A DNA stretch of 64,000 nt from JAAXIE01 sp965204245. GTDB taxonomy: Bacteria > Chloroflexota > Dehalococcoidia > Lucifugimonadales > JAAXIE01. The notes under the pieces are model-generated. The model did no database searches. It was not told the DNA's origin and was given only the letters and a program-made list of their open reading frames with translations. The stretch spans positions 248,001 to 312,000 of the forward strand of contig CBDBED010000001.1 in the NCBI GenBank assembly GCA_965204245.1. Reading direction: 5' to 3'. This document shows positions 1 through 10,000 of this stretch, in pieces (the first letter of the stretch is position 1; each line of letters opens with the position of its first letter). Both the position numbers and the translations under genes were made by a program.

Positions 1-62
1 TGGGGACCTGTGGTGGGTGGGACACGTTTGTCCTTTATCCGGGCCTGTTTCCGGACCCGTTC

Positions 63-479
63 CTAGCTGGAAGGGGGCCTCAGGCCAGTGGCGTCGCCGC
101 TGCCCGCACCCACGACCTCCATGGGCCGCTGGTTGTTGAGGAACTCCAAGCCTCTTTCCAGCAGCCAGGACTTGTGGTCGCGCAGGGAGTAGAGGTCGAG
201 AACATCGGCCAAGGCTTGTTCATGGTCAAAGGCCTTGCAGGAAAAGATGTCGACGTTGACGTAGTCCCGGGTGGGGAAGGTGTGAATGCAGATGTGGCTT
301 TCGGCGATGACCACGAACCCGGAAATGCCGGGGTCCGGCTCGGACCAACTGGAGATCTGGGGCTCGGACATGCGGGTCATGCCCAGCTTTTCGGGATAGT
401 CGGTGAGGAAGGAGCGCAGCAGGTCGGCATCCCACATCTTCTGCTGGTCGCTACCGTACCCATCGATCATCAGGTGCAT
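63..479 (-). CDS. speH: S-adenosylmethionine decarboxylase proenzyme
   Basis: This 138-residue protein is the short bacterial/archaeal AdoMet decarboxylase, which makes decarboxylated SAM, the aminopropyl donor for spermidine. The self-cleavage site is visible as Glu60-Ser61 in the stretch AESHICIHTFP; Ser61 would become the pyruvoyl cofactor after cleavage. His66 and Cys81 (in DIFSCK) occupy the positions of the processing and proton-donor residues known from the Thermotoga enzyme. The C-terminal 20 residues are Gly/Pro-rich and extend past the usual family end. No spermidine synthase lies beside it; the neighbour is divergent. A TATGAT-like -10 box can be read on the minus strand at 497-502. 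The family call is secure. Confidence 0.95.
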   Translation of the reverse strand: MHLMIDGYGSDQQKMWDADLLRSFLTDYPEKLGMTRMSEPQISSWSEPDPGISGFVVIAESHICIHTFPTRDYVNVDIFSCKAFDHEQALADVLDLYSLRDHKSWLLERGLEFLNNQRPMEVVGAGSGDATGLRPPSS

Positions 480-727
480 AGTTCCAGTGCCTCTTAATCA
501 TAGAATAAGGGCCGCATACAATGTGGCCCCTGAAGGTGGTCAGCCTCGATTGCCGCTTCGGTTGATTACTGGTTCAGTCAGGTATCTTTTCCCTTGGCAG
601 AAAACAGCGCCATAGAATATCATCATGTACTAGGCAGCACAATAGCATCGACCATAGCCTCTGAAGGACTATCCGAGGGGTATTCCCCCGTAGCCTCAGA
701 GCGACCCATACCAACGGGAAGGAGAGC

Positions 728-1759
728 ATGATGCCCCGTTCGCGCCAGACGACCCGTGAGCGGACCCCTCGCGAGGCTGCGCCCCGCGAGCCGATGATAG
801 TTGCCGCCGAGCTCACCAAAGCCTATGGCAACTTCCACGCCATTGAGGGCGTCACCTTCCAGATCGAGAAGGGTCAGACGGTGGGATTCCTAGGCCCCAA
901 CGGGGCAGGGAAGACCACCACCATGCGCATCATCACGGGCTTCGTGCCCCCCACCAGTGGTACAGCTACTATCGGCGGCTATGATGTGGTGGAGAACTCC
1001 CGGGAGGCGCGCAAGCTGGTGGGATACCTCCCGGAAACAGTGCCCCTTTACACCGACATGTCGGTCAAGGGCTATCTGAATTTCACCGGCACCCTCCGGG
1101 GCATGAACTCCAAGCACCTGCGAAACCGGATTGATGACGTGGTGGATGTGTGCGGGTTGAACGATTACTACCACACCTTCGTAGGGCGCCTCTCCAAGGG
1201 GTACAGGCAGCGGGTGGGCATCGCCCAAGCCATCCTGCATGAGCCTCAAGTGCTCATACTGGACGAGCCAACCATCGGCATCGACCCCATCCAAGTAGTG
1301 GAGACACGCCAGCTCATCAAGGACTTGGGGCGGGAGAACACCATCGTCCTCAGCACCCACATCCTCCCCGAAGTGAGCATGATATGCGACCGGGTGCTCA
1401 TCATCCACGAGGGCCAGATCGTTGCGGAGGATACGCCCCGCTCACTAGCCGAGAGACTCCAAGGAGTGGAGCGTCTGGCAGTGGAGGTGGAGGGACCAGC
1501 CGATCAAGTAGCTGCCGTCCTGCGCAAGGTGCCGGGTGTGGTGAATGTGTCCTACTCGGAAGCCGGCAACCGCAACACCTTCCGTTTGCAGTTGCGCCGG
1601 GGCGAGGACTTGCGGGACGACATCTCCCGGGCCGTTATCGACAACCGTTGGGGCTTGCTGGGGTTGCAGCTTGAGAGCATGAGCTTGGAGGAGATATTCC
1701 TCAAGCTCACTACCACCGAGGACATGGACGAGGACACGGGCCGAGGGGGAGCTAACTAG
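728..1759 (+). CDS. ABC transporter ATP-binding protein (GldA-like)
   Basis: This is the ATPase subunit of an ABC-2-type exporter. Walker A (GPNGAGKT) is at residues 56-63, the signature LSKGYRQR is near residue 158, and Walker B LILDEP follows it. A roughly 100-residue tail after the nucleotide-binding domain is typical of the GldA/CcmA-like subgroup. The first 22 residues are basic and not part of the fold, but AAGGAG at 719-724 supports a start at 728 or at the adjacent ATG. Its stop is followed at once by the permease gene, so the subunits are translated together. It opens a four-gene module of ATPase, permease, auxiliary protein and DUF4340 protein whose transported substrate is unknown. 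Confidence 0.93.
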   Translation: MMPRSRQTTRERTPREAAPREPMIVAAELTKAYGNFHAIEGVTFQIEKGQTVGFLGPNGAGKTTTMRIITGFVPPTSGTATIGGYDVVENSREARKLVGYLPETVPLYTDMSVKGYLNFTGTLRGMNSKHLRNRIDDVVDVCGLNDYYHTFVGRLSKGYRQRVGIAQAILHEPQVLILDEPTIGIDPIQVVETRQLIKDLGRENTIVLSTHILPEVSMICDRVLIIHEGQIVAEDTPRSLAERLQGVERLAVEVEGPADQVAAVLRKVPGVVNVSYSEAGNRNTFRLQLRRGEDLRDDISRAVIDNRWGLLGLQLESMSLEEIFLKLTTTEDMDEDTGRGGAN

Positions 1760-2476
1760 ATGAGGGTGACCCTAGCGATCGCTTGGAAGGAGATCGTCGC
1801 CTACTACACCAACCCCATGGCCTACATCGTCGGTTTGGTATTTCTGGCATTTACAGGTTTTTTCTTCGTTAGTGACATTGACAGGCCATTCGCTGAAGCG
1901 ACCATTAGCGGAATGCTGGGGCCGGTAACCCTTTGGATGATGCCATTCCTGCCTCCTTTGCTCACCATGCGTCTACTCGCCGAGGAGCAGAAGCTGGGCA
2001 CTATTGAACTGCTATTAACCGCCCCTGTGTTCGATTGGGAAGTGGTTATCGGCAAGTACATAGCCAGCCTTACTTTCTTCGTCACCATGGTAGCCCTCAC
2101 ACTCTATTATGTGCTGCTTCTCTATTTGTTTGCTAAACCCGACTCAGGTCCTATTTGGAGCGCATATTTGGGTCTTATTCTTTATGGGGCGGCGGCGTTG
2201 TCAGTAGGGCTCCTTGCATCCTCGCTTACCAGCAACCAGATAGTGGCAGCAGTCGTGGGTGTCGGAATCCTGGCACTGCTCACTTTTATCGATTTCGCGT
2301 CGGGGCAGGTGAGCGGTGGGCTTTCCATCTTCTTGAGTGAAGTGGGATTACTGTCCCACTTTGACGATTTCTCCCGTGGGGTGGTGGATACCAGCAACAT
2401 CGTCTACTACCTGGCCCTGACGGCGGTGTTCCTGTTCCTGACCATACGCTCTCTGGAAAGCCGCAGGTGGAGGTAG
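1760..2476 (+). CDS. ABC-2 type transporter permease (GldF-like)
   Basis: This 238-residue integral membrane protein begins with AWKEIVAYYTNPMAYIV, the amphipathic entry helix typical of ABC-2 permeases. About six hydrophobic segments follow, ending near residue 230. The loop LTMRLLAEEQKLGTIELLL matches the conserved cytoplasmic coupling segment of the GldF/NosY-like family. It starts on the base after the ATPase stop codon and is followed two bases later by the auxiliary subunit, so it belongs to the same transcript. GldF-type permeases are known from gliding bacteria but also occur in non-gliding phyla, and no other gliding gene is present here. I therefore infer only an exporter or envelope-remodelling role. 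Confidence 0.92.
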   Translation: MRVTLAIAWKEIVAYYTNPMAYIVGLVFLAFTGFFFVSDIDRPFAEATISGMLGPVTLWMMPFLPPLLTMRLLAEEQKLGTIELLLTAPVFDWEVVIGKYIASLTFFVTMVALTLYYVLLLYLFAKPDSGPIWSAYLGLILYGAAALSVGLLASSLTSNQIVAAVVGVGILALLTFIDFASGQVSGGLSIFLSEVGLLSHFDDFSRGVVDTSNIVYYLALTAVFLFLTIRSLESRRWR

Positions 2477-2477
2477 C

Positions 2478-4523
2478 ATGAGCCAGCGGCCGCCGGAAGA
2501 GCCACCTCCCGAAGACGAACGGCCCGAGAATGAAGGGGCCGAAAACGAAGTGCCCGACGACCAAACCCCCAACGAAGGGGCGGGCGACGAGCAACCCCAA
2601 GAAGATGCAACAGGGGAGCAGCAGGCTCCCCAAGAGGACGTGACGGAAGAGGAACTCCTCGACGAAGACGAATACTTCGACGAGGAAGAGGAAGAAGAGG
2701 AGCGCCTTTCAGGCACACTCCTCGGTAGCCTTCATCAAGCTACCCAAGGCCTTGGTGGCTATGGGACTGCTCTGTTTGGTGGCGGCGTATTCTCCGTCAT
2801 ACTTGGCGGCATAGTCTACCTGCTGATAAGCGACCTGCGCCTCTACGGCTCCATCATCATGGGGATTGGCGCTGCCCTATTGCTCTTGGGCATCATCACT
2901 TCATGGCCCTCAGTACGGACTACCCTTGGGGCCCGCCGTGGTCGGTACGGCGTCAACTCCATGGTGATGGTGATTGCTTTTCTCGGCATCGTCTCCGTTG
3001 TTTCCTTCCTGCTTTTCGACAACGCTTGGCGCTTCGACGTTACGGCCACCAACCAGTTCTCTCTGGCAACGCGCACCAAGAACCTGCTGTCGGACTTGGA
3101 CCACCAAGTGGAAGCCATCGCCTTTTTCGTTGAGGACAGCCCGGAGCAGCAGGCAGCCTTGAGCTTCGTGGAGGACACACTGCGGGAGTTCGATGCCCGC
3201 TCCAACAACTTCTCCTACCGCGTGGTGGACCCGGACCTCGAGCCCGAGGTTGCCCGCAACCTTGGAGTAGCCCAGTACGGGACGATCGCCTTCCAGTGCA
3301 TCGCGCCTGAGGACCAGTGCCTCATCCCGGAGACGAATCGCTCGCGCGTCCATCTTGTCGCCCCTTCCACCTTCCTTGAGCAGGACTTCGTGACGGCTAT
3401 CCTCATAGTGACCGAGCAGGAGCAGAAGAAGATTTACTTCCTCACCGGCCACCAAGAGCGAAGCATCAGCGACGCAGAGACGGAGTCCGACGGATATGGC
3501 ATCGCTGCATCCCTCGGACTTCGTGGCGAGAACTACGCAGTGGAAGACTTCGACCTACTGGGCTCGGACCCCAAGGTGCCCGATGATGCCACACTGGTGA
3601 TCATTCCCGGGCCCCAGCGCGACTTCTTCGCCATAGGTGACAGCAGCGAGATCAAGGCGTTGAACGACTACCTGAACGGCGGAGGCAGACTGCTGGTCTT
3701 GCTGGACCCCGAAGACAAAGACCCCGCCGATGAGGGAATGAAGGACTTCCGGGATTTCCTCGCCAGTTGGGGCATCGAAGTGCTGCCCGGCCACATCATC
3801 GACGAGCAGTCGCGGGATGAGGCGGGCCGCAGTCCCGTGGTACTCCGGGAACGTCTCCAGTATGGTTGGGAACACTTGGTGTCCATCCCCCAAGAGGTGT
3901 TGCCCCAGTTTTACGGCTTGGGGGCGGCCCATGTGGCCCTGATGGCCTCCTCTCTCGCCAATGTCACCGGCAATCTGGACGCCACCTACTACCCCGGTGC
4001 CGTGGCCCTTCGCCCCGCGGAAGACTCTTTCTTCTTCCCGCCCGACGAGCTTCCTCCTGAGAACCCGGAAGAACTGGTCGACCTCAAGGAATTCACTGCC
4101 GTAACCTTGGCGATGACCTCCCCTGTCAGCGCCCGCATTGAGGATCCAGACCGGGAGGAACCCAGAGAAACCGACGAGGTTGGGCCCTTCGTATTGGGGT
4201 TGGCAGTACGCCCTTCAGTTCAGGTGCTACAGGAATTGCAGGACCCCAATCAGTCCGAAGGCCCCTTCATAGTTGCTATTGGAGACTCGGACTTTGCCAG
4301 CAATAAGAACTTCTACCAAGGCAGCAACAGCGATTTCTTCCTGAACACAGTGAACTGGCTGGCCGGGGACGTTTCACTGGTGGAAATACGCCCCAAGCCC
4401 TTCCAGTTCCGCCGCCTAGTGCTGGATGACGACCAGCGGGACTGGGTGCGCTACAGTAGCTGGTTCCTGCTGCCCGTGGCCATGGTGCTAATCGCAGGCA
4501 TCGTCTGGTGGAGAAGGCGCTGA
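2478..4523 (+). CDS. GldG-like ABC transporter auxiliary protein
   Basis: This 681-residue protein is the large membrane-anchored companion of the ABC exporter (ABC_transp_aux/GldG family). Residues 1-75 are strikingly acidic (runs of Glu/Asp with Pro) and look disordered; this is an added cytoplasmic segment not expected in GldG. Three hydrophobic helices lie at roughly 90-180, followed by a large extracytoplasmic domain and a C-terminal helix (about 655-675) ending in WWRRR. The region around SDLDHQVEAIAFF and VIIPGPQ matches the DUF4350/GldG core. Its tight position between permease and DUF4340 gene is the usual arrangement. Substrate is unknown. Confidence 0.85.
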   Translation: MSQRPPEEPPPEDERPENEGAENEVPDDQTPNEGAGDEQPQEDATGEQQAPQEDVTEEELLDEDEYFDEEEEEEERLSGTLLGSLHQATQGLGGYGTALFGGGVFSVILGGIVYLLISDLRLYGSIIMGIGAALLLLGIITSWPSVRTTLGARRGRYGVNSMVMVIAFLGIVSVVSFLLFDNAWRFDVTATNQFSLATRTKNLLSDLDHQVEAIAFFVEDSPEQQAALSFVEDTLREFDARSNNFSYRVVDPDLEPEVARNLGVAQYGTIAFQCIAPEDQCLIPETNRSRVHLVAPSTFLEQDFVTAILIVTEQEQKKIYFLTGHQERSISDAETESDGYGIAASLGLRGENYAVEDFDLLGSDPKVPDDATLVIIPGPQRDFFAIGDSSEIKALNDYLNGGGRLLVLLDPEDKDPADEGMKDFRDFLASWGIEVLPGHIIDEQSRDEAGRSPVVLRERLQYGWEHLVSIPQEVLPQFYGLGAAHVALMASSLANVTGNLDATYYPGAVALRPAEDSFFFPPDELPPENPEELVDLKEFTAVTLAMTSPVSARIEDPDREEPRETDEVGPFVLGLAVRPSVQVLQELQDPNQSEGPFIVAIGDSDFASNKNFYQGSNSDFFLNTVNWLAGDVSLVEIRPKPFQFRRLVLDDDQRDWVRYSSWFLLPVAMVLIAGIVWWRRR

Positions 4524-4553
4524 CCCTAACAGCCCCGCAGTGATGATTGTGTC

Positions 4554-5558
4554 GTGAATATACGCTTCACCATACTTCTAGTCGTCATCCTCGTGGTCAT
4601 CGGGGGCACCGTGTGGATTACACAGCGGGAACCCGATGGTGATACCAGGAACATCAAGGACTGGGCATGGAAGGTTGAACTCGAAGACCTGCAACGAATC
4701 GCCATCACCCACGAGGACACGTCGGTTGCCTACAGTCGCGAGGGGCGAGGCTGGGTCATTGAAGGCGAAGATGGGGACACCATCCCCGTATACCAGCCCA
4801 AGTGGGGCGGAAAGGCCCTTATTGTCAGCGGGCCGAGGCCTTCCCGCACTCTGGATGAGACCGTTGAAGACCCGTCCCTGTACGGGTTGGAGCCCGTAGC
4901 CACCACGGTGGGGGTCACGGACCGCAGCGGCCAGCAGGTGGTATTCGAACTGGGAGCCGTGACCCCTGACGGCAACAACCAGTATGTGCGACTGGATGAC
5001 AACAGCCTCCATACACTCCCCAAGATATGGGGCGAAGTCGTGGTCAGCCTCGCCACCAGACCTCCCTACACACCCCCCTTCATATCCGTTCTGGGCGATG
5101 AGGAGGTGGTGGAGATGCGCGTCCAAGTGCGCGATGATGCCACTGACATCACCGCGGAAGCCGTGTACCTGTTGACCGGGCTGGGAGAGGGTGAAGCGGA
5201 GGCTGGGGTGCCCGAGCAGTGGATACTGGTCGAAGGGGCAGGCGTTCTCGTGAACGAGCGCTGGGACGGACTGGCAAGTGGCCTTGGCGACGCAGCCCTC
5301 GAGGCTGGCGAAGAGACTTTCGAGAGTGTGCCCGACTTCGAGTCCAAGGATTGGACCGTGCGCTTGGACGTGCGTAACAGGCAGGACGTTGAACTGGCCT
5401 ATTTTGTGTACTCTGCCACGTCTGATCCCGCCAGACGCTATTTCTGGCCTTCTGGCGATGAGACCCTTTCGACTGTGGACGGCGAGTGGGTGGACGCCCT
5501 CGTGACCCTCGCCGAGGAGCCCACGGTGAACGAGGCCCCGCCTGGGGCAACCGGCTAA
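4554..5558 (+). CDS. DUF4340 domain-containing protein
   Basis: This 334-residue protein has one N-terminal membrane helix (residues 3-20) followed by an extracytoplasmic domain with repeated strands. It contains the DUF4340 pattern: Trp/Asp-rich start, a middle SLYGLEPVATTVGV segment, then QYVRLDDNSLHTLP. The chosen start is GTG at 4554. DUF4340 proteins are habitually encoded behind GldG-type auxiliary proteins, and the 30-bp gap fits a shared operon. Its molecular activity is unknown; I infer a structural partner of the exporter on the outer face of the membrane. No catalytic motif is visible. Confidence 0.85.
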   Translation: MNIRFTILLVVILVVIGGTVWITQREPDGDTRNIKDWAWKVELEDLQRIAITHEDTSVAYSREGRGWVIEGEDGDTIPVYQPKWGGKALIVSGPRPSRTLDETVEDPSLYGLEPVATTVGVTDRSGQQVVFELGAVTPDGNNQYVRLDDNSLHTLPKIWGEVVVSLATRPPYTPPFISVLGDEEVVEMRVQVRDDATDITAEAVYLLTGLGEGEAEAGVPEQWILVEGAGVLVNERWDGLASGLGDAALEAGEETFESVPDFESKDWTVRLDVRNRQDVELAYFVYSATSDPARRYFWPSGDETLSTVDGEWVDALVTLAEEPTVNEAPPGATG

Positions 5559-5649
5559 CGGCCTCAGGTCAGAGCGCCATCCGGGACTCGGAGTTCCCCG
5601 ATGCAGCGGCCCCCCCGGTCATCAGATTCCCCTCAAGGTTGGCAGAACG

Positions 5650-6903
5650 ATGAAAGCCGAACTTCTCGCTATCGGCACCGAACTCCTCATGGGGGAACTG
5701 GCCGACACCAACTCTCCCTTCATTGCCTCACGCCTTCCGCCACTGGGCATCGACCTGCAATGGGCCACCCTCGTCGGCGACGACCCGGAGCAGTTGACCG
5801 GTGCTTTCCTGAGGGGCTTGGAGCGCTCCGATGCCATCTTCACCACTGGAGGCTTGGGGCCCACCCAAGACGACCTCACCCGCGACTGCATCGCCCGGGC
5901 ATTGGGCGAGGAGATCATGGTGGAGCCTGCGCTGGTGCAACGCTTGGAGGAGATTTTCCGCAGCCGTGGCACCGACATGCCCCCGCGAAACATCAAGCAG
6001 GCCCAGTTAATCCCGTCGGCCGAGGCCATACCCAACCCGCGAGGCACCGCCCCCGGCTGGTGGGTGGAAACCAGGGGCAAGATTATCGTGGCCATGCCCG
6101 GCCCTCCCGTAGAGATGCAGGGCATGTGGCAGGACGAGGTGGCCCCACGCCTGATGCACCACGCCCGTGGGCAGGTGATTATCACCCGCAACATCAAGAC
6201 CAACGGCCTCTCAGAAGCACTGGTGGATGAACTGATATCCCCTTGGCTGGGCAGGGAAAACCCCTACCTCGGTATCTATGCCAAGCCCGACGGCATCCAC
6301 CTGCGCATCATCGCCCGCGCCAGCAACCCGGAAGAGGCGTGGGCCATGGTGCGGCCCGTTGAGGCGGGTGTGGTGGAGGCCATGGGCCCCCATGTATGGG
6401 GTTTCGACGACGAAACGCCGGAACAGGTTGTGGGCAGCCTGCTTGCCGCGCAACAAAAGACCTTGGCAGTGATGGAGACCTGCACCGGGGGTCAACTGGC
6501 CAGTTCAATCACCGATGTTCCAGGAGCATCCGCCTATTTCAAAGGCAGTCTGACCCCCTACTCCAAGCAGGCGAAAGTGGCCGCGGGCGTTGACGCTTCC
6601 ATCATCGAGCGTCACGGCGAGGTGAGCGCGGAGACGGCCTGCGCCATGGCCCAAGCGGCCCGCGCCACCCTGCAGGCCGACTACGGCGCAGCCATAACCG
6701 GAGTGGCGGGCCCCTCAGAGATCGAAGGGCATCCCGTGGGTCTCGTGTTCGTCGCTTTGGACGACGGCCAGCAGGTGCAGGTGCAACGCCACCGCCTACC
6801 CCCAAGGCGCGTCACCATCAAGCGCCGCGCTGCCGCCGCTGCCCTCATCGAGTTGGCCCGTGTGTTGAAGGGCGGTGCGATGAATGCGGGCCGGGATGAT
6901 TAA
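5650..6903 (+). CDS. cinA: CinA-like protein (NMN deamidase domain with altered nucleophile)
   Basis: This 417-residue protein has the two-domain CinA layout. The N-terminal MoCF-biosynthesis-like domain (about 1-170) carries IGTELLMGE and TTGGLGPTQDD, and the C-terminal PncC/CinA amidohydrolase domain begins near residue 265. In that domain the near-universal ES-C/L-TGG motif reads E276-T277-C278-T279-G-G, so the catalytic Ser is replaced by Thr (codon at 6478-6480). The following GGVVTYS block is GSLTPYS, and the AGPGG loop is AGPSE. Tyr304 and Lys309 could still serve as Tyr/Lys partners. The enzyme may use a Thr nucleophile or have lost deamidase activity. It follows the ABC module and ends before a bidirectional terminator. 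Confidence 0.9.
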   Translation: MKAELLAIGTELLMGELADTNSPFIASRLPPLGIDLQWATLVGDDPEQLTGAFLRGLERSDAIFTTGGLGPTQDDLTRDCIARALGEEIMVEPALVQRLEEIFRSRGTDMPPRNIKQAQLIPSAEAIPNPRGTAPGWWVETRGKIIVAMPGPPVEMQGMWQDEVAPRLMHHARGQVIITRNIKTNGLSEALVDELISPWLGRENPYLGIYAKPDGIHLRIIARASNPEEAWAMVRPVEAGVVEAMGPHVWGFDDETPEQVVGSLLAAQQKTLAVMETCTGGQLASSITDVPGASAYFKGSLTPYSKQAKVAAGVDASIIERHGEVSAETACAMAQAARATLQADYGAAITGVAGPSEIEGHPVGLVFVALDDGQQVQVQRHRLPPRRVTIKRRAAAAALIELARVLKGGAMNAGRDD

Positions 6904-6948
6904 CACCCTGCACCAAGAAGTCAGATACGGCATATTCAGTGGGCCCAA

Positions 6949-6984
6949 AATCAAGGGAGACCTTCGTAGAGGTCTCCCTTGATT
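6949..6984. terminator. Bidirectional terminator stem-loop
   Basis: A perfect 14-bp stem (aatcaagggagacc paired with ggtctcccttgatt) encloses an 8-base loop, ttcgtaga. It sits between the convergent cinA and VWA-protein genes and has A-rich sequence on one flank and T-rich on the other, so it can end transcription from both sides. Confidence 0.8.
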
Positions 6985-7005
6985 GATTCTCCCTGACGAT
7001 AGCTT

Positions 7006-10000
7006 CTACAACGTAAGACGCTTATACAACTGCGGCAGCCGTGACGGCAGGTTCCAGATGTTGTCCAGCACCTCGTAGTTCATATCCCCGCACATGGTCT
7101 TTAGGTAGTCGTGCCCCGCTTTGTCCACCGTGAGGCAGAAGGGGATGATGGACTTGCGCCTCGCTTCCACCAAGGCCATGTGGGTGTCGTGTACCGCGTA
7201 CTCCTTCTCCACCCCCTCACGGCTGTAGCCCCGGTCTTGGGGACGGCCGTCGCTGAGCAGGAAGAGCACCTTGGTCTTCGCATCCTTGGTGTCGAGGATG
7301 TGCGTGGCGTGGCGAATGGCCGGGCCCATGCGGGTGGCGTGCATCGGGGTGATCTTGTCCACATGGCGCTTGGTGTGGTCGCCAAAGGTCTCATCGATGC
7401 CCTTGATGACATAGAACTCCACGTTCTCACGCCCATAGCCTGAGAACCCATATATGCCGTAGATGTCCCCGATGTTTTCCAGCGCGTTGATAAGGAGCAC
7501 CATGCTCTCTTTTTCGAGATCGATGATGCGCTTGTGGTGACGCCTCACCAGACCCTCGCGGCGGGTGCGGAGCCACATCATGTACTCCACCGGGTCATCG
7601 GGCGCTGACTGGTCGTCCACTGCTTGGCGGCCCTCTTCAATGGCCTCGGCCGTGGAAGCGCTCATGTCCACCAAGAACACGACGGCCACATCGCGCTGCA
7701 TCTTGCTGCGACGCCACCAGACCTTGTCCGAGGGGGTCATGCCGGACCGCCACTCCACGCTGGCCTCGATGGCCGCATCCAAGTCCAAGTCCTCACCGTC
7801 GTCGACCCTCTTAACCTTGCGGAAGCTCTCGGGTATCACCAACTCGAACTGCCGCCGTATTTCGGCACCTAGGGTCGAGTAGTTGGAGGCGGCGTCGTTG
7901 AAGAACTGCAGGTCTCCAGACTCTAAACTCTTCTCCCGGACGATGCACCACTTGGGCTTGTAGTCGCCTGCACGGAAGTCCCACTCGTCATAGGTGTAAG
8001 TGCGAGGCTCGCGGGCTTCCAGCGAGCCTCCCTGCTCGTCCTCGTGCATGATGGGGCCGTAGCCCTGGCCGGGCTGGTTGGAGGGAGGCGGTACGCCTGC
8101 CTCTTTCATCATGTTCTGGGCAAACATACCCATGGACTGCTGGACTTGGCCCGACTCGGCGTCCATCTCCATCTCGGCACTCTGGCGGAGCAACTCTTCC
8201 AGCATCTCCTTGGAGATGGGCTGGCCGTTGGCCTCGTCCTGCGCGTTGCGGGACGCCCGAAGCTCGTTCAGCATCTGCACTAGTTCGGGCTTGAAGTCGC
8301 CACGGAACTCGACTTCCTGAGGCGACTGGTAGTCCTGCTCGCCGCCCTCTTCAGACCCCTCCTCGCCTTCACCGCCGGGCTCGCCCATCTGCTGCAATAG
8401 CTGCTGGAGTTCCTCGTCGCTGAAGTCGCCTTCCTCGTCCATGTCCTGGGACTCAGTGTCGTTGGGGTCCTGCTCTTGGTTGGGAATGCGTATGATGATT
8501 TCATAGGCCCGCAGGGTCGCCTCGGACGTGTCTTCCACAGTGGCTGCGGTGTTCTGCAAACGCTTTAGGATGCGGGCTAGCATGCGTGCCGCCGCCACAT
8601 GGTCCTTGGGGAGGCGCAAGTCCTTGCGTTGTTCCAAGCTGAGGCGCACCAGCAGTTCGACCATGGCCTCCCGCATGGGCATCTCCTCCATGGGAGGTCT
8701 GCCCGGCAACGACTCGTGCTGCACGCGGCGATAGGCCCTTGCGATGCCGGGGTAATCGGTCTTGACCCGGTGGTCCAATCGGCCGTCTTCCAGAATGGTG
8801 AAAAGGTCCAAGGCCAAGCGCCTCTCATCGAACAGGGAGAAGAAACGGCCCATGTCGGTGAGCCAGCCCCGCTCTGCCGAGGCACTGTCCCCGTTTTCGC
8901 CATGGAGGTATTCCGCTTCTTCCATGGCTTGCACGATCTGGTCCTGCCGCTGCTCGGCCCGGCGCAGGCGCTGGTCGGGGAAGAGTATCGCTGGCCTCTC
9001 GAAGACGAACCCGAAGCTGTTGAACTCCAAGTGGGCCACTTGGTGGGTGGACACCACCTTGTACCAGTCGAAGTTTTCCCGCTTGTCGGGGTACTGGTCC
9101 ACCAACTCCGGGAGATACACCTTGGTTCCTTCAGTGGATGCTTGGGACTCGGAGACCCACCCAATGCCCTTGCGCACCAACTCCTTGGTATTCAGTATCT
9201 CCACCGGCTCGCCTGTGAGGGCGCGGCAGTACAAGCGCATCACGCCGCGCACCCGGTCCAACTCCAAGCTGGAGGACAGGGTCTCCAGCACCTGCTCCGA
9301 GGTATTGGACTCCACGCGGAAGTAGGCCAGTCCCCCCTCGGGGTTCTCCCGCAGAATACGGGCCCCCCGCTGGAACCAGACGTCCAACTGGTTCAGGGTG
9401 ATGCGGTTCAGCACCGGGTCGAGGCTGCGCAGGAAGGCAGGCACGGCCTCAGGTGAGACGCTCAGCAACGCCTCGGAAAGGTCAAGGATGTAGCGCTGGG
9501 AGGAGACCTCCACCTTGCGCAATGCCTGTGAACCCTCCATCAGGAAAGCAGGCGTATCGCGCAGGCCGCCACGGGCAAGGCGCTCCCCCAAGCGCAGGAA
9601 GCGCCCGCGCTGGGTGTCCTCCACCGCAGGAAGAGCGCGGGGTGCGACCTCAAGGCAGCCTTTGACCTCGCGCCAGCCTCCGTCCGCCAGTGCTCGCATC
9701 ATCGAGAGGAACGCCTCGCGCTCCCGTCCCATGCGCGAGAGGACGCCCTTGCCCAGATTCAGACATTCTCCAGCCACGTCATAGGACTTGTGGGACAGGG
9801 CCTCAATGAGGGACGCGAAGACTTCCACGTCCCAGAAGGGCAGCGTCTGCACCAGTTCCGGGCTGACCTCGAAAAAGCGGGAGGCCAGCGTGCTGGACTT
9901 CCATGTGCCCTTGTACAGGCTGCGTCCCAAGCCAGCCCAGCGCGGGATGTACTGGGGGCGCAAACTGGTGACCACACCGGGGCTGGCGCGGAAATAGGCG

